Assembly: GCF_019320115.1 (NCBI RefSeq)
Contig: NC_089591.1
Span: forward strand, 20,934,502 to 20,998,501
Reading direction: 5' to 3'
Source of the DNA: Miscanthus floridulus
Taxonomy: Eukaryota > Streptophyta > Magnoliopsida > Poales > Poaceae
DNA: 64,000 nucleotides
Shown here: one piece after another, positions 34,279 through 45,970 of the stretch
Numbering within the stretch: position 1 is the first letter of the stretch
How the letters are laid out: every line of letters starts with the position of its first letter
Made by a program: the position numbers and the translations under genes
Notes under the pieces: model-generated
What the model was told of the DNA's origin: nothing
What the model saw: only the letters and a program-made list of their open reading frames with translations
Databases searched by the model: none

Positions 34279-35526
34279 TGTTGGCTATCCTTAATGCCTA
34301 AATTTAACAGTCAACTTTCAAATAAAATCCGCTCAAATGAACGCCAAACTCAGAATTAGGATTTATAACTAACAGATTCCACGAGTTTTGGTGATTTATC
34401 ATTTGCAGAAAGATATTTCCAGAAACCATGGAAAACATACCCAAAATGCGCAACAGGAGAAAGCGCAATGCAGATCCAAAACAAGCAAATGAAGGAAGAC
34501 CTACTTACCTGAGGATGTTGGGCCTCAAACCCATGGAGACGTGGTCTAGGCCCAACCAACAACCGACATGCAAAGGACAGTTGGGGGCAGGCACAACCTA
34601 GGTGTGGCCGCACCCAGGGTGCGGGCGCACCCCCAGCACACCGCCTTCCCTCCTCCTTCCACGTGGCGCTCCCTGGTGGCTCCTCCATGACGGTTGCATG
34701 TGGACATGCATGGAATATCCCTCCAAACCGACCTTTCCATGGCTATAAATAGAAGATGAGTCCACCCCTCACACACACACCATAAGAAAGAGCTCCACTC
34801 TAAATTCTAAGATGTAGTAGTAGAATAGCTCTAGTTAGCAGTTAGGGAGAGAAGCTTAAGTTCCGGAATAGCCCTTGGAGGTCCGGTATAATCTTGTATC
34901 GGTTCTTTGTAAGACTCAAGTACTTTATATTTATCTTCTCTAATTACTGAATTGTCCTTCATGGTTATCTATTTCTTGCCTTAGTTGGTTACCTAAATCA
35001 TGGTTTGTATAGTGGTTTATACCTTGACATGGGATCTTCGCTCGACCGAGTGCTCGGGTTGGTGTTTTCGTAGAGCTTTTGGCAGCCTGACCCCGATCAC
35101 CCCTTCCCAGTCTTTTCGAGTATCGAAAATGAACGGCTGCTCCAAAGTGTTATGATGGGATCGTAATGCTTTATCCACTACTTAGTTAATTCCTCTAGTT
35201 GGAAGTAAAATAGAACCATAGAAATAGAGAAGTACATAGGAACCTTGAGATCTCCCGTTGTCCTCCCGGCTTAGCCTATCTGCTCTTTTATCTTATCATG
35301 GAGTTCTCTTGTGCGTGTCACTTATATAAAACTCATATTTTATCATTTACCCCCACATTAGTCTAGTCGACATACTAGCTAGTAGATACATGATGGTTAA
35401 TTATCAACTTCTTTAACTATTGCTTGCCTGAGGACAAATATGATACCCTGGAATACTCCTGGGTGAAAGCTACAATGATATCCATGTGCTTGTGGATTTC
35501 TCTGTTTGCGTTAACAAATACCAACA
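34279..35526 (+). repeat. Gypsy solo LTR inside CACTA 2 (1248 bp)
   Basis: It begins TGTTGGC and ends ATACCAACA, like the LTRs of element E (48424-49676 and 54195-55407), with related internal text and a TATAAATAG box near 34745. Flanks TTTGT and TTCGT are a one-mismatch 5-bp target duplication. No internal element sequence is beside it. Confidence 0.8.
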
Positions 35527-36315
35527 TTCGTACAACATCGTACGTTTTCTCCTTCTACTACAGTTGACCAAAAGGATATTCAAGAAGTTCAAAATGATTT
35601 CTGTAAGTTCCTGTTGCAGGAGATGCTCTACGAGAAGCTACTTCTATGATAATACTTCGGAGTATGTGACAGGTCCTAAGTTTGAGGCTCTTCACGCTGT
35701 GACCGAAAAGCCCTTCTGTTCATTTTTGTCATAAAACACAATGTTATTTAGTAGTTTGTAATGTAAATTAAAGTACAGTACAAATACTTTGTAAATCAAG
35801 TTTGTATTAATTAACTTGCTCACTAGTATATAGGAAGTTAATTTGGATCAATTGCACTTGGCTCTGAAATTTGGTGGGAAAACGCAATTTCAAATACGGC
35901 GGAAAATTTCAAAAGTTTAAATTTATTTTTAGTGGTGGTTTAGTTTGAGCAGAACCGCACTTGTAAGTATATTTTCATTGCCACAGCCATCGTTGAAAAA
36001 CCAATTTCAAGGGCAGTTGCAAAACATCAACCACCACTGAAAAGCAGTTTACCTAGGCGGTTCTCTTATAGTAATTAACTGTCCCTAAAAATCAATTTTC
36101 AAGGGAAGTTGTCGTAAAAGCAACCACCCCTGGTAATACCATATTCAGGGGCAAATATCTTAACAGAACCGCCCCTAGAAATGCTTTTCCAGGGACGGTT
36201 AGATGTGCGATGCTACAAACGCCCTATCTTTATAATCAATGGCATAGTGGGAGATTTTTGAACTGACCCTGAAGATCGATCTTAACTGTCTATAAAAATT
36301 ATTTCTGTACTAGTG

Positions 36316-37366
36316 TATATTACTAATGTAATGTAAGACTATAGGTTGTGTTGGGGCAGGGATTGATAATTCAGTATAAATAATCACAATTAAAAGGGTC
36401 CATGTACACCTACGGTAAGATGAGCTACCTTGGAAAAACTCTCTGCTACAAGCAGAGACTTCTCTCGTGGGACGGTCTTGCTTGTATGATGGCCTCCCTA
36501 CCCTAGTTTCTGTGTGGTACGTACACAAAGTTTTGCATTAAGGCAACCACCGGTAATTGCTAAAGCTCATTTATATTCCTCATATAGCAGAACCTCCATA
36601 TTCGTTCTTCTCTGCCCACTGGACTGGCAACCCGTTATGAGCCGTCTAGACCATCGATCGACCAAGGTTTCCCACATTGAAAAAAGATTCAGTTATCAAC
36701 TTTTGATTCGATGAGGGGACGACCGATTGCCATGCAACTCCTGGAACGAACGCATGCACTTCTTTCATGAATGTTGTGTGTAGCTTGAGCTATACTCTGA
36801 CGCAAACGGCCCACGAGGTCCTCGGAGAACGCAACTTGTCCGTATAATCCAAACCATGCACGCACGAAAGATCATCGTGTGTGAAAAAAAGAGAGGCAAA
36901 CGTCCTCTTTGACACAGGTCTTGCATGTGATGGCGTACTGCACAGAAGAACTAGAGTTTGATGGATGGATCCGTCCCATCTTCAAGCTAATCCTGCCATT
37001 ACACGTCGATGCAGATGCGCCACACCTGCACTGCAACCGCGCACACGAACTTTGCATTGCATGCAGCTGGAGTACTACATGTCATAAACCGGCCGCTAAT
37101 GTTGTTAGTGTAGGAGCTATAGGATGCCTAGAATAAATTCCATTAACGAACATCACTTTCCACTGATCGATGACACTATCAAGCAGGAGCAACGATCTAA
37201 CGTAACTACTGGTCCTATGAAGCTATGGAATGTGAGAAGGCCAAAATTGATAGAGACGAGGGAGCGACCATATATACGTAATGCACTGCAGGAGGCACCT
37301 AGCTACTATTGCTAAAGATAGGCCTAAAAGACAAGAGTATGCACTCATCACGAATGAATTGTAGTA
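36316..37366. other. Intergenic, no gene recognised
   Basis: Mixed-composition sequence with short domain-free frames; no terminal repeats or RNA genes recognised. Confidence 0.45.
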
Positions 37367-37517
37367 CCTCCCTCCGTTCCAAGTTATTAGTCACTTTGAC
37401 TTTTTGGTACATAGAATTTGTTATATAACTAGATATACGTTATATTTAGATGGGTAGCAAAATGGATGGATGTATCAAAAAATTCAAAAAACGACTTATA
37501 ATTTGGAACGGAGGGAG
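37367..37517. mobile_element. Stowaway-like MITE (151 bp)
   Basis: Termini CTCCCTCCGTTCCAA and inverted TTGGAACGGAGGGAG pair, with TA on both sides. The length and ends are typical of Stowaway MITEs, which are mobilised by mariner transposases in trans. Confidence 0.85.
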
Positions 37518-37528
37518 TACCATGTAAA

Positions 37529-38252
37529 TGTTGGCGCTAAATTTGGCCAACACATTGGTAGGGGCTAAATTTTTCTGAGGCTGCACACGGCCTAGATACG
37601 TAGCGGAAATATGTCTAAACGGTGAAGCGACAAGCAGGTCAACGACACCGATTTGATGCTAGTTCTTCGCCCGAAAAATCCACGAGCCTTTCCTAGAGGA
37701 TCCACCGAGGAGACGCACAGCGAGGGTATCCTAGGATCGGTAAGACCACCTAAAACACCAACAAATCTCATCGAGAGAGGCGCTGGTTAGCAAGGGTGGA
37801 AGAGCTTGAGGTAGAAGATAACAAGTAGTAGATATGTTTTTAACGATTAGATAGATCGATTTCTCATAGGCTATGATCCTCTTATATAAATAGAGGGGTT
37901 GGTCTTATCATAGAAGGAAACTTATTCCACATGTCAATTACGAGTTTCCCATGAGATCGGATCAATTTTCAAAGGAAAATCATGAATTGGGCTCTAGTCT
38001 GTCAAACCGGCTCAGACCGGTTTGGGAAACAGGCTTAGGCTAGTTTTTATAGGCCACATGTGCATCCGGCTTAAACCAGCCTAGGCTGATTTTTCCTTTG
38101 TGTAGCCAATGCCTGTCTAAACTGGCCTAGGCCAATTTTTCTTTGTAACTTGCAAACTTGCCCAATTTGATCAAAATTCTATCCTTTTTGCTGACATGCA
38201 TGTGATTTTCCAATCCATCTTCAATTAATCCGATCACTTTTGGTTGTCAACA
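37529..38252 (+). repeat. Possible LTR remnant
   Basis: TGTTGGCGC at 37529 and TTGTCAACA ending at 38252 give TGTTG...CAACA ends. A TATATAAATAGAGG promoter-like word lies near 37892. Imperfect repeats of ACCGG(C/T)TTGGG and GGCCTAGGC-like words lie at 37990-38150. No target duplication was found, so this is tentative. Confidence 0.35.
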
Positions 38253-38369
38253 TATCACTACCCCAGCCAAGTTTTCTCCTGTCGGTGTGCAATACTCCCT
38301 GCGGCTGGGCTGCCCAGGTCAGGAAAGCTTAACCGTGCCTGACGGAGTCAGAACAACCGACCGGGAATC

Positions 38370-39518
38370 TGAAGGATCGAAACGGGCGACCAGAGGGGGG
38401 TGAATGGTCGCGGAAGCCAAAAATAATTTCTAACCCTTCCCCTAAACACAAAACCTGATTAAATCACATTTTTCAAATCTGGCCAGAACTCTATGTACCT
38501 AGTAAACCTGATGTGGACGAAAATCCGTAACCCCGATCGACCTAAAAATTTGTCAGATTAAACTAGATGAAATTACGAAACTAACCCAACTGGAATCACA
38601 TCAATCGGACTTACGGATCTTGAGATAAAAATAAAACAAGCAGACTATGTCAGATGCTGACGAGAATTGTAAAGAACCAATCGAGATGCACAAGATCAAT
38701 CATTATAGATGAAAGATTAAATTGAGTAATTGAACTTACAAAAGTGCATCTAGCCTCCGCCCGAACATCCTCCCTCTCTTAATCGGAGAGATCAACAAAA
38801 ACCTCTCACTAGAATTCAAACCCTAGGCTAGATCGGAGAGAGGAAAACTGTACCGGGAACCCCGGGGCATGAGTACTGTTCACGGGTACTGTTCACGCGT
38901 GAATAGTAACTCACCGAGAGTCCAAAACGTTCCGCTGCATTCTCAACCCTAGGTGCCACATATTTATATCTCCAAAGGGTGGCACGACCTATTTTCACAT
39001 AACCCCTACGCTAAATAAATCCAACGTAGGGGCGTAAATTCCAATTATGTCCTCCATGGCAAATTCCGCGATGTCCGCGATCCCTCCATCTCCGCGATGT
39101 GATCCTCGCGATGTCGCCGCACGACCATCCGAAATCGTATCGCGATCGCCAGAATTTCCATCTTCGGCCAACGCACGCCGCACGAGCGTCCCGGTACGAT
39201 GCATGGCTTTGTGGCTCAACCAGCGAACCCCGGATTTTGTGGCGTAATCTGGAAACCTCCCTCGACGTCCTCCCACCGTGTAGCCAGGTACAGTAGACGT
39301 ACACCACACGATCGCCTGTCCCTCGAACGCAAGCCTCGATCCGCCCTTCTCCGCCCCCACGGTTCTTCGAAATGGCATCCTATCCTCGTTCTTCACTCGT
39401 CGCCGCATGTACCTTGTCTCCACCTGTCACCTACAACCACAACCTGCCGAGAGATACGTCACACGCACACCGTGTTGTCAATCGCTCATCACCAAGGTGC
39501 TAGCACACCGGCATCTCA
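38370..39518 (-). repeat. Copia solo LTR, element D family (1149 bp)
   Basis: Minus-strand LTR with ends TGAGATGCCGG (39518) and CGATCCTTCA (38370). The five bases on each side are GAATC and GAATC, a perfect target duplication, and no internal sequence is attached. Bases 38882-39518 are almost identical to 40921-41558, the truncated LTR of element D (about five substitutions and one indel by eye). Confidence 0.9.
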
Positions 39519-40920
39519 GAATCTCGTGCACCGACGGGGAAACTTTTTTCGCGCCTGACGGGCGCACTGGCGCGAGCGCAAAACTGAAAAGCAGTCCCAA
39601 GGCCCACACGGCAGAGAGACACGGAAAAAAGCGCGCGGAGAGAGGGCGCCTCCCGTCCCGTGACTCCAATCTTCCATGCCTTTTACCCCAAATCTCGCAA
39701 CCTTTCCTCTCCTTCGCATTCCAATCGTCGCTCCCCACCACCATCGACTCCCTCCTTCCCTCATAGGTCACCGCCGCCGACTCCCTCGCAGGTCGCCGCC
39801 GTCGACTCCCTCGCATGTCACCGCCACCTGAGATCCTAAGCCCCACCACCAGAGCCCTTCACGGCAAGGTCGTTCCACCGCCGCCACAAAAACGCTGTAA
39901 GCCCGTAACCCTAGGCCCTTCCACCGCTTTGGATGATCTGTGCTCCGCTGACAGGCAGCGCCACAGCCTGGACTCATCTGTGCGCCGTTGCTGCTGTAGG
40001 TCCTTGTATCACCATCGCAGGTACCAGCAAACCTAACCTCTCCTCTTCCAATCAACCAATCCCAATTTTCCCCAAATCATACCCCAGAAAACTTGCCGAT
40101 TTGTGTGGCTGCAAGGTACATCATTTGGCTTTGCCGTACGCCAGTCTCATATTTCAGCAAGATTGAGGGTAAGATCTACTATGCATCTCGTTCTTTCTTC
40201 TGTGGACTATTTTCTTTCACTTTGTAATGTACTCAATTTATGTTCTGTAGTGGGTGGGGCAACCCTCTGAGTGATTCCAGCTTTTCTTCTTTTCACAGTT
40301 CAACATTTACTATCCAAAAGATAAAATCGATCCAAAATTAAAATTAAAATGTTTTTGTACTAGTTGTGCCATTGTCATTTATTTGTGAACATGAGAGTAG
40401 GAGGATGAATCCTTAGCCGAAATTCAATGCATGGACGCAATCCAGAACGTGCAGTAACCTGTAGTATTTCTCTGCCTCAGATTGATTGCTGTTAGCTTAC
40501 AAGGGCATCTTTGCCATAAGGTAGTTTACTGTCCAATCTCATCTTTTTAACTATTTCGACAACTGCACTTTCTTGTTCTAGCATTTGAACTACTCTGGCT
40601 ATATTTTGTGGATCGATTATACTGAATTCCATTGCAAATTAGTCTTATTGCTTCAGGCCATATATGTCTTCATTGGTTCTGATGTGACATGACTTGTAAT
40701 TTTTTTTTGATTTTTGATTCTGCTATTTTTTTATAGTTAAGAGATTACAGATAGGTTCAGGCTTCAATTAGAACAATAGATGAAATCAGGGTAGGTTGTG
40801 GCTATGAAATCAGGTATCATCCATACACTAGAAACTACAATAATACCCAGGCCTTATGCAGTAGTGTGATCCCATCTAAAAGTAAAAACTAATGCCAGCT
40901 ATTTCTGCAAGTTCTCATTG
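39519..40920. other. Gene-like GC-rich stretch then AT-rich, unidentified
   Basis: 39519-40050 is GC-rich with CT-rich tracts and CACCGCCGCC words, like a plant 5' UTR or first exon. It is followed by AT-rich sequence with intron-like character. No domain was recognised on either strand. It lies between two LTR copies of the element D family. Confidence 0.35.
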
Positions 40921-41558
40921 ACGGGTACTGTTCACGCGTGAATAGTAACTCGCCGAGAGTCCAAAACGTTCCGCTGCATTCTCAACCCTAGGTGCCACAT
41001 ATTTATATCTCCAAAGGGTGGCACGACCTATTTTCACATAACCCCCTACGCTAAATAAATCCAACGTAGGGGCGTAAATTCCAATTATGTCCTCCATGGC
41101 AAATTCCGCGATGTCCGCGATCCCTCCATCTCCGCGATGTGATCCTCGCGATGTCGCCGCACGACCATCCGAAATCGTATCGTGATCGCCAGAATTTCCA
41201 TCTTCGGCCAACGCACGCCGCACGAGCGTCCCGGTACGATGCATGGCTTTGTGGCTCAACCAGCGAACCCCGGATTTTGTGGCGTAATCTGGAAACCTCC
41301 CTCGATGTCCTCCCACCGTGTAGCCAGGTACAGTAGACGTACACCACACGATCGCCTGTCCCTCGAACGCAAGCCTCGATCCGCCCTTCTCCGCCCCCAC
41401 GGTTCTTCGGAACGGCATCCTATCCTCGTTCTTCACTCGTCGCCGCATGTACCTTGTCTCCACCTGTCACCTACAACCACAACCTGCCGAGAGATACGTC
41501 ACACGCACACCGTGTTGTCAATCGCTCATCACCAAGGTGCTAGCACACCGGCATCTCA
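40921..41558 (-). repeat. Truncated 3' LTR of element D
   Basis: It starts at TGAGATGCCGG (41558) directly after the polypurine tract AAGGGGGAGAT and matches the first 637 or so bases of the solo LTR at 38370-39518. The remaining 510 bases or so are missing, replaced at 40920 by unrelated sequence. Confidence 0.85.
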
Positions 41559-42744
41559 ATCTCCCCCTTGATGAGTGCATTGACAACACCACACCGCACA
41601 AATTTATTGGAACTAAAAAAATAAAAAGAAAGAAAAATAAACAATCTTGATCCCCAAAGACATGGGCTAGCGAAAAAGCTAGGCTCGACACAATCAAGAC
41701 AAAAAAATCACTCTCCCCAAAATGAATCAAAAGCCATATCAATTTCCCAAAAGCAATCTCAGCAGCAAAACTCAACAATTTCAGCAACACTCCCCCTCAA
41801 CCCCTCAAAACAAGCATGCCAAGTCTCAGCAAAAAACGAAATCAAACTCCCCCTGCAAAAATGAATTTGTGACTCACTCTCCCCCTTGTTGACAAAGCAC
41901 TCCATCAAGATAAAATGCAAGGAACCAATTTAGAGAAAAGCATGTGAGAAAGCACAAGTCAAAGCTTCTGAGACATATACAAAATACTTATAAAAGCTAA
42001 CCAGCAACACGAGCTACTCAGAGAAGGAGCAACACAATGCCATGACCAATAGAATTTTAGAACTGAAATCTCTTTGAAAAACCAATTAGCCAGGCAAAAA
42101 CATGCATATTCCAAAATTAATGCCAAGCTGAAGACAAAACATATTGCAAGCTGACACGATGGATACACAGCTTCAGTCAAAGTTCACTGCAACGCCCACA
42201 AATGCATGCATTTGTCATATTTAATTCTGGCTTTTGTGAGCTTGACAAGCAGGGATATGGGAAGCAAGAGTTGTGCCCAGCCAGTTTGTTTAATTTTGAT
42301 TATGAGCGAGAACCAGCAGGGACATGGGAAGCAAGAGTTGTGCACAGCCAGTTTGTTTAATTTTGATTATGAGCGAGAACCAGCAGGGACATGGGAAAAA
42401 TCAGAGTTGTGCCCATATTTAAATTCTCAGGAAAGCAAGCAGATCATTTGCAACCATACTATGCACTCCCGAGTAAAAACTTGTATTGTGAGTTACATTT
42501 GCAGTGAAAACCCATTAAAAGAAGCTGACTACCGAACCATGAGCAAGATATATGTCAAGTATTCAACAAGTCACTAGATCCAGAAAAGCAAGCATAGCCC
42601 AACATAATTTTTTAAGTATATATCTGTGCTGTTTTCAAAATAAAAATTGGTCAAGCAAAGCATTCAAACCTCTCCAAAAGCATCGATCGCAAACTAGCCA
42701 AAACAAGTATAAGGCATATGTAACTGAAGCAACTTACAATGATA
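41559..42744 (-). other. Element D 3' noncoding region with 67-bp repeats
   Basis: AT-rich, no coding capacity. It starts next to the LTR with the polypurine tract and has further GGGGGAG words near 41787, 41850 and 41880 on the minus strand. A 67-base unit starting at 42250 and 42317, and partly at 42384, is tandemly repeated. Confidence 0.7.
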
Positions 42745-44232
42745 CTAGAATGGGTAACACACCCCGAACTCACCACGCAAACGTGCAAACGTGGTTTGAT
42801 CGAGTGGTTTAGTCAGAATATCAGCAAGTTGCTGACTAGTATCAATGTATTTAAGCTTAATATCACCCTTCTCAGCATGATCCCTCAGAAAATGATGACG
42901 AACCTCAATGTGTTTCGTCTTAGAGTGAAGCACAGGATTCTTTGCAACACTTATAGCGCTAGTGCTGTCACACAAGAGAGGAACGCGAGAAAACGACAAA
43001 CCAAAATCGCGAAGGGTAGCTATCATCCATAAAAGCTGAGAACAACAACTAGCAGCAGCAACATACTCAGCCTCTGTAGTAGATTGAGCAACATTAGATT
43101 GTTTTCTAGAGGACCAAGAAACAAGCGAAGAACCCAAAAATTGGCAAGTACCCGATGTAGACTTTCTATCCAAACGACACCCAGCAAAATCAGCATCCGA
43201 ATAACCACACAAACTGAGAGTTGAAGCAGCAGAGTACCAAAGGCCAAATGCAGGAGTAAATCGAAGATACCTCATTATGCGCTTCACCGCCTGACGGTGA
43301 GAAGTCCTAGGGGACACCTGAAAACGAGCACACATACACACAGCAAAGTGTATATCTGGCCTCGTAGCAGTCAAGTATAGCAGCAACCCAATCATGCTTC
43401 GATATTCCTTCTGATCCACGGGCTCTCCGTCCTCATCAGCATCCAAAGCAGCGCTAGTCGGCATGGGCGTAGAAATTGGCTTCGCATCATCCATCGCAAA
43501 CTTCTTTAGGACATCCTTCGTGTACTTTCCCTGATGCACAAATGTACCTTCCGAAGTTTGTTTTATTTGTAAGCCAAGAAAGAAATTCAGCTCGCCCATC
43601 ATAGACATCTCAAATTCTTTACTCATCACATCTGCAAACTTTTTCACAAGAGCATGAGAGGAACCACCGAAAATGATATCATCCACATAAATCTGAACTA
43701 TTAAAGTGTCATTTCCTTGCCTGAGGAGAAAAAGAGTTTTATCAACTGAACCCATTTTGAACCCGTTTTTAAGCAGAAAAGTTTTCAATCTAGCATACCA
43801 AGCACGAGGTGCTTGCTTCAAACCATATAAAGCCTTTTGCAACTTAAAAACACGATCAGGAAAATTGGGATGTTCAAAACCAGGCGGTTGTTTAACATAA
43901 ACTTCTTCTTCTATAAAACCATTCAGAAAAGCACTTTTCACATCCATTTGATAAAGCTTATATCCACGTGAAGCAGCAAATGCAAGCAAAATACGAATGG
44001 CTTCTAAACGAGCAACAGGAGCAAAAGTTTCACCATAATCAATACCCTCTTTTTGAGAAAAGCCCTGAGCAACCAGCCTAGCTTTATTTCTAACAACATG
44101 ACCATCTTCCCCTTGTTTGTTCTTAAAGACCCATTTAGTTCCAATTGGTTTACAAGAAGGAGGAGGATCAACCAAAACCCAAACCTGATTCCGTGCAAAA
44201 TTTTCTAACTCCTCATGCATGGCATTGACCTA
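42745..44232 (-). pseudogene. Element D reverse transcriptase and RNase H, nearly intact
   Basis: Minus strand, a 491-residue open frame after the TAG at 44230-44232, where relatives have Gln. RT motifs in order: [40 protein letters not shown] and the catalytic IYVDDIIFG. RNase H follows with [18 protein letters not shown] and ADILTKPLD, then a natural stop. All key residues seen are present, so only the stop and the broken upstream part block a polyprotein. Confidence 0.9.
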
Positions 44233-44560
44233 GTTAGAATCAGATAAAGCATGTCCAACATCTCGGGGGTTCAAAAGAGGCAACAAAGGCAGTATGCGCA
44301 AAGACACAATAATTTTTATTTTTCATACCTCTGTTCCTTGTCGTGCGTTCATCCAAATTACCTATTATGTTCTTGGCAGGATGACGATTCTGAATGTGTC
44401 GTGGTGCTGTACGTTCTGAAATCGCCTCCCCCTCAACTGCAGCCGGTACATGATCAACAGTCGATGAAGCTGCAGGCTTTGCTATAGATGTACGTGTCGG
44501 CGATGGTCCATCCTCCAAAGTGGTGGAGGGCGCCTGCTCAGGCTGGGCGCCAGGCTCCCC

Positions 44561-45970
44561 CTACATCGCAGGCTGGGCATCATCGTCATCGTCGTCGTCA
44601 CATCCATCTTCCTCTTTCTCATCCTCAAAAATATCCTGCCCGATCTCGTCATCACCTGCACACTCAAAAGCAGAAGAAAAACAAGGCATTGTCTCATCGA
44701 AGGTGACCTCACATGTCTCATCGATGCGGTTAGTATCAAGATTAAGCACACGGTACGCTCGCCCTTGCAAGGCATACCCCAAAAATAACCCATTGGAAGA
44801 ACGCGATTCAAATTTATCCAAATTTCCCTTTTTCAATATAAAACACTTGCAGCCAAAAACTCAAAAGTGGAAAACTTTGGGAGGTCGACCAAATCTCAAC
44901 TCATAAGATGTTTTTCCTAGAAAAGCTCTCAGAAAAATGCGATTAGCAACATAGCAAGCGGTGTTGATAGCCTCAGCCCAAAAACGTCTAGGAGTTTTAT
45001 GTTCATCAAGCATTGTCCTAGCCATCTCAACAAGCGTACGATTTTTACGCTCAACAACACCGTTCTGGGGAGGAACGTAAGGTGAGGAAAACTGATGATC
45101 TAAACCTTGTTCTGAACAAAAAGCTTTCATGCGAGAATTCTTAAATTCCGTACCGTTGTCACTGTGAATTGCTCTAACGGCATTATTTGACAACTCATTT
45201 TTCAGCTTCAGAACAAGATCATGAACATATGAGAAAGCCTCATCCTTAGATTCCAAAAAGAACACCCATGAATATCGAGAAAAATCGTCCACAACGACGA
45301 GCACATACCACTTCCCACCAGCAGACCGAACACAGGCTGGACCAACAGTGTCCATATGTAACAGTTCACCCGGTCGTCTCGTCATCACCTGAGTCATAGG
45401 TGCATGAGAAGCAGCAACCATTTTTCCATGTTTGCAGGGAGCACAAATCAAATCCTTTTCAAACTTGAGTTTCGGTAAACCATCAATTAAATCCAATGAA
45501 CTCAAACGACAAAGCAAATCAAAGCTCAAGTGGCCCAACCGACGATGCCACTTCCAAATCAGGGGGGAACCATGAGCAACTAAACAGCGAGTTTCACCAA
45601 AAGATTTAGAAAAATCAGCTTTAAAAATCCGTCTAAAAGGAGAAATCTTGCAAACAAGGTTACCAGCAGAATCAAGAACACGCGAATTTCCTTTCTTAAA
45701 ACGAACCTCAAAATCATCCTCAAGAAGTTGCGAAACAGACAGCAAATTATAATGTAAATTCTTTACCAATGCGACGTCCTTTAACATGTATTTATCTGTT
45801 ACCTTGATGCAGCCATGCGCCATTACCTTACCTTGACTTTTATCCCCAAAAGTGATGTTTTCCTTTACGCTCGTGGGGGTGAGGCTGGAGAACCATTTAT
45901 CATCTCTGGTCATGTGGCGCGAACAGCCAGAGTCCATTATCCATATGTCCTCCTCGCCTCCAACCTGCAA
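44561..45970 (-). pseudogene. Element D protease and integrase
   Basis: Minus strand. It begins with the protease-like WIMDSGCSRHMT. The zinc domain follows (WHRRLGH, CAPCKHGK), then the integrase core with MDTVGP, HSDNGTEF and VVERKNRT, so D, D and E are all present. A TGA at 44861-44863 after PPKVFHF cuts it; relatives have Arg (CGA) there. The remaining integrase tail and an acidic Asp-rich end run on to 44561. Confidence 0.88.

Larger units (their letters stand above)
33067..36315. mobile_element. CACTA element 2 with nested LTR (3249 bp)
   Basis: The left end CACTAGTACAGATG and the inverted right end CACTAGTACAGAAAT are CACTA termini. Flanks are TAA and TAT (two of three match). Subterminal words such as GGGGCGGTT and AACCGCC repeat in both orientations at both ends (33150-33240 and 35930-36200). 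A gypsy solo LTR at 34279-35526 is a later insertion, leaving about 2.0 kb of CACTA. No transposase core was recognised. Confidence 0.8.

Noticed and set aside
38995..41571. Near-identical 98- to 182-residue frames at about 39.0-39.4 kb and 40.9-41.5 kb
   Set aside because: The duplication is that of two LTR copies; the frames lie in LTR sequence and have no domain.
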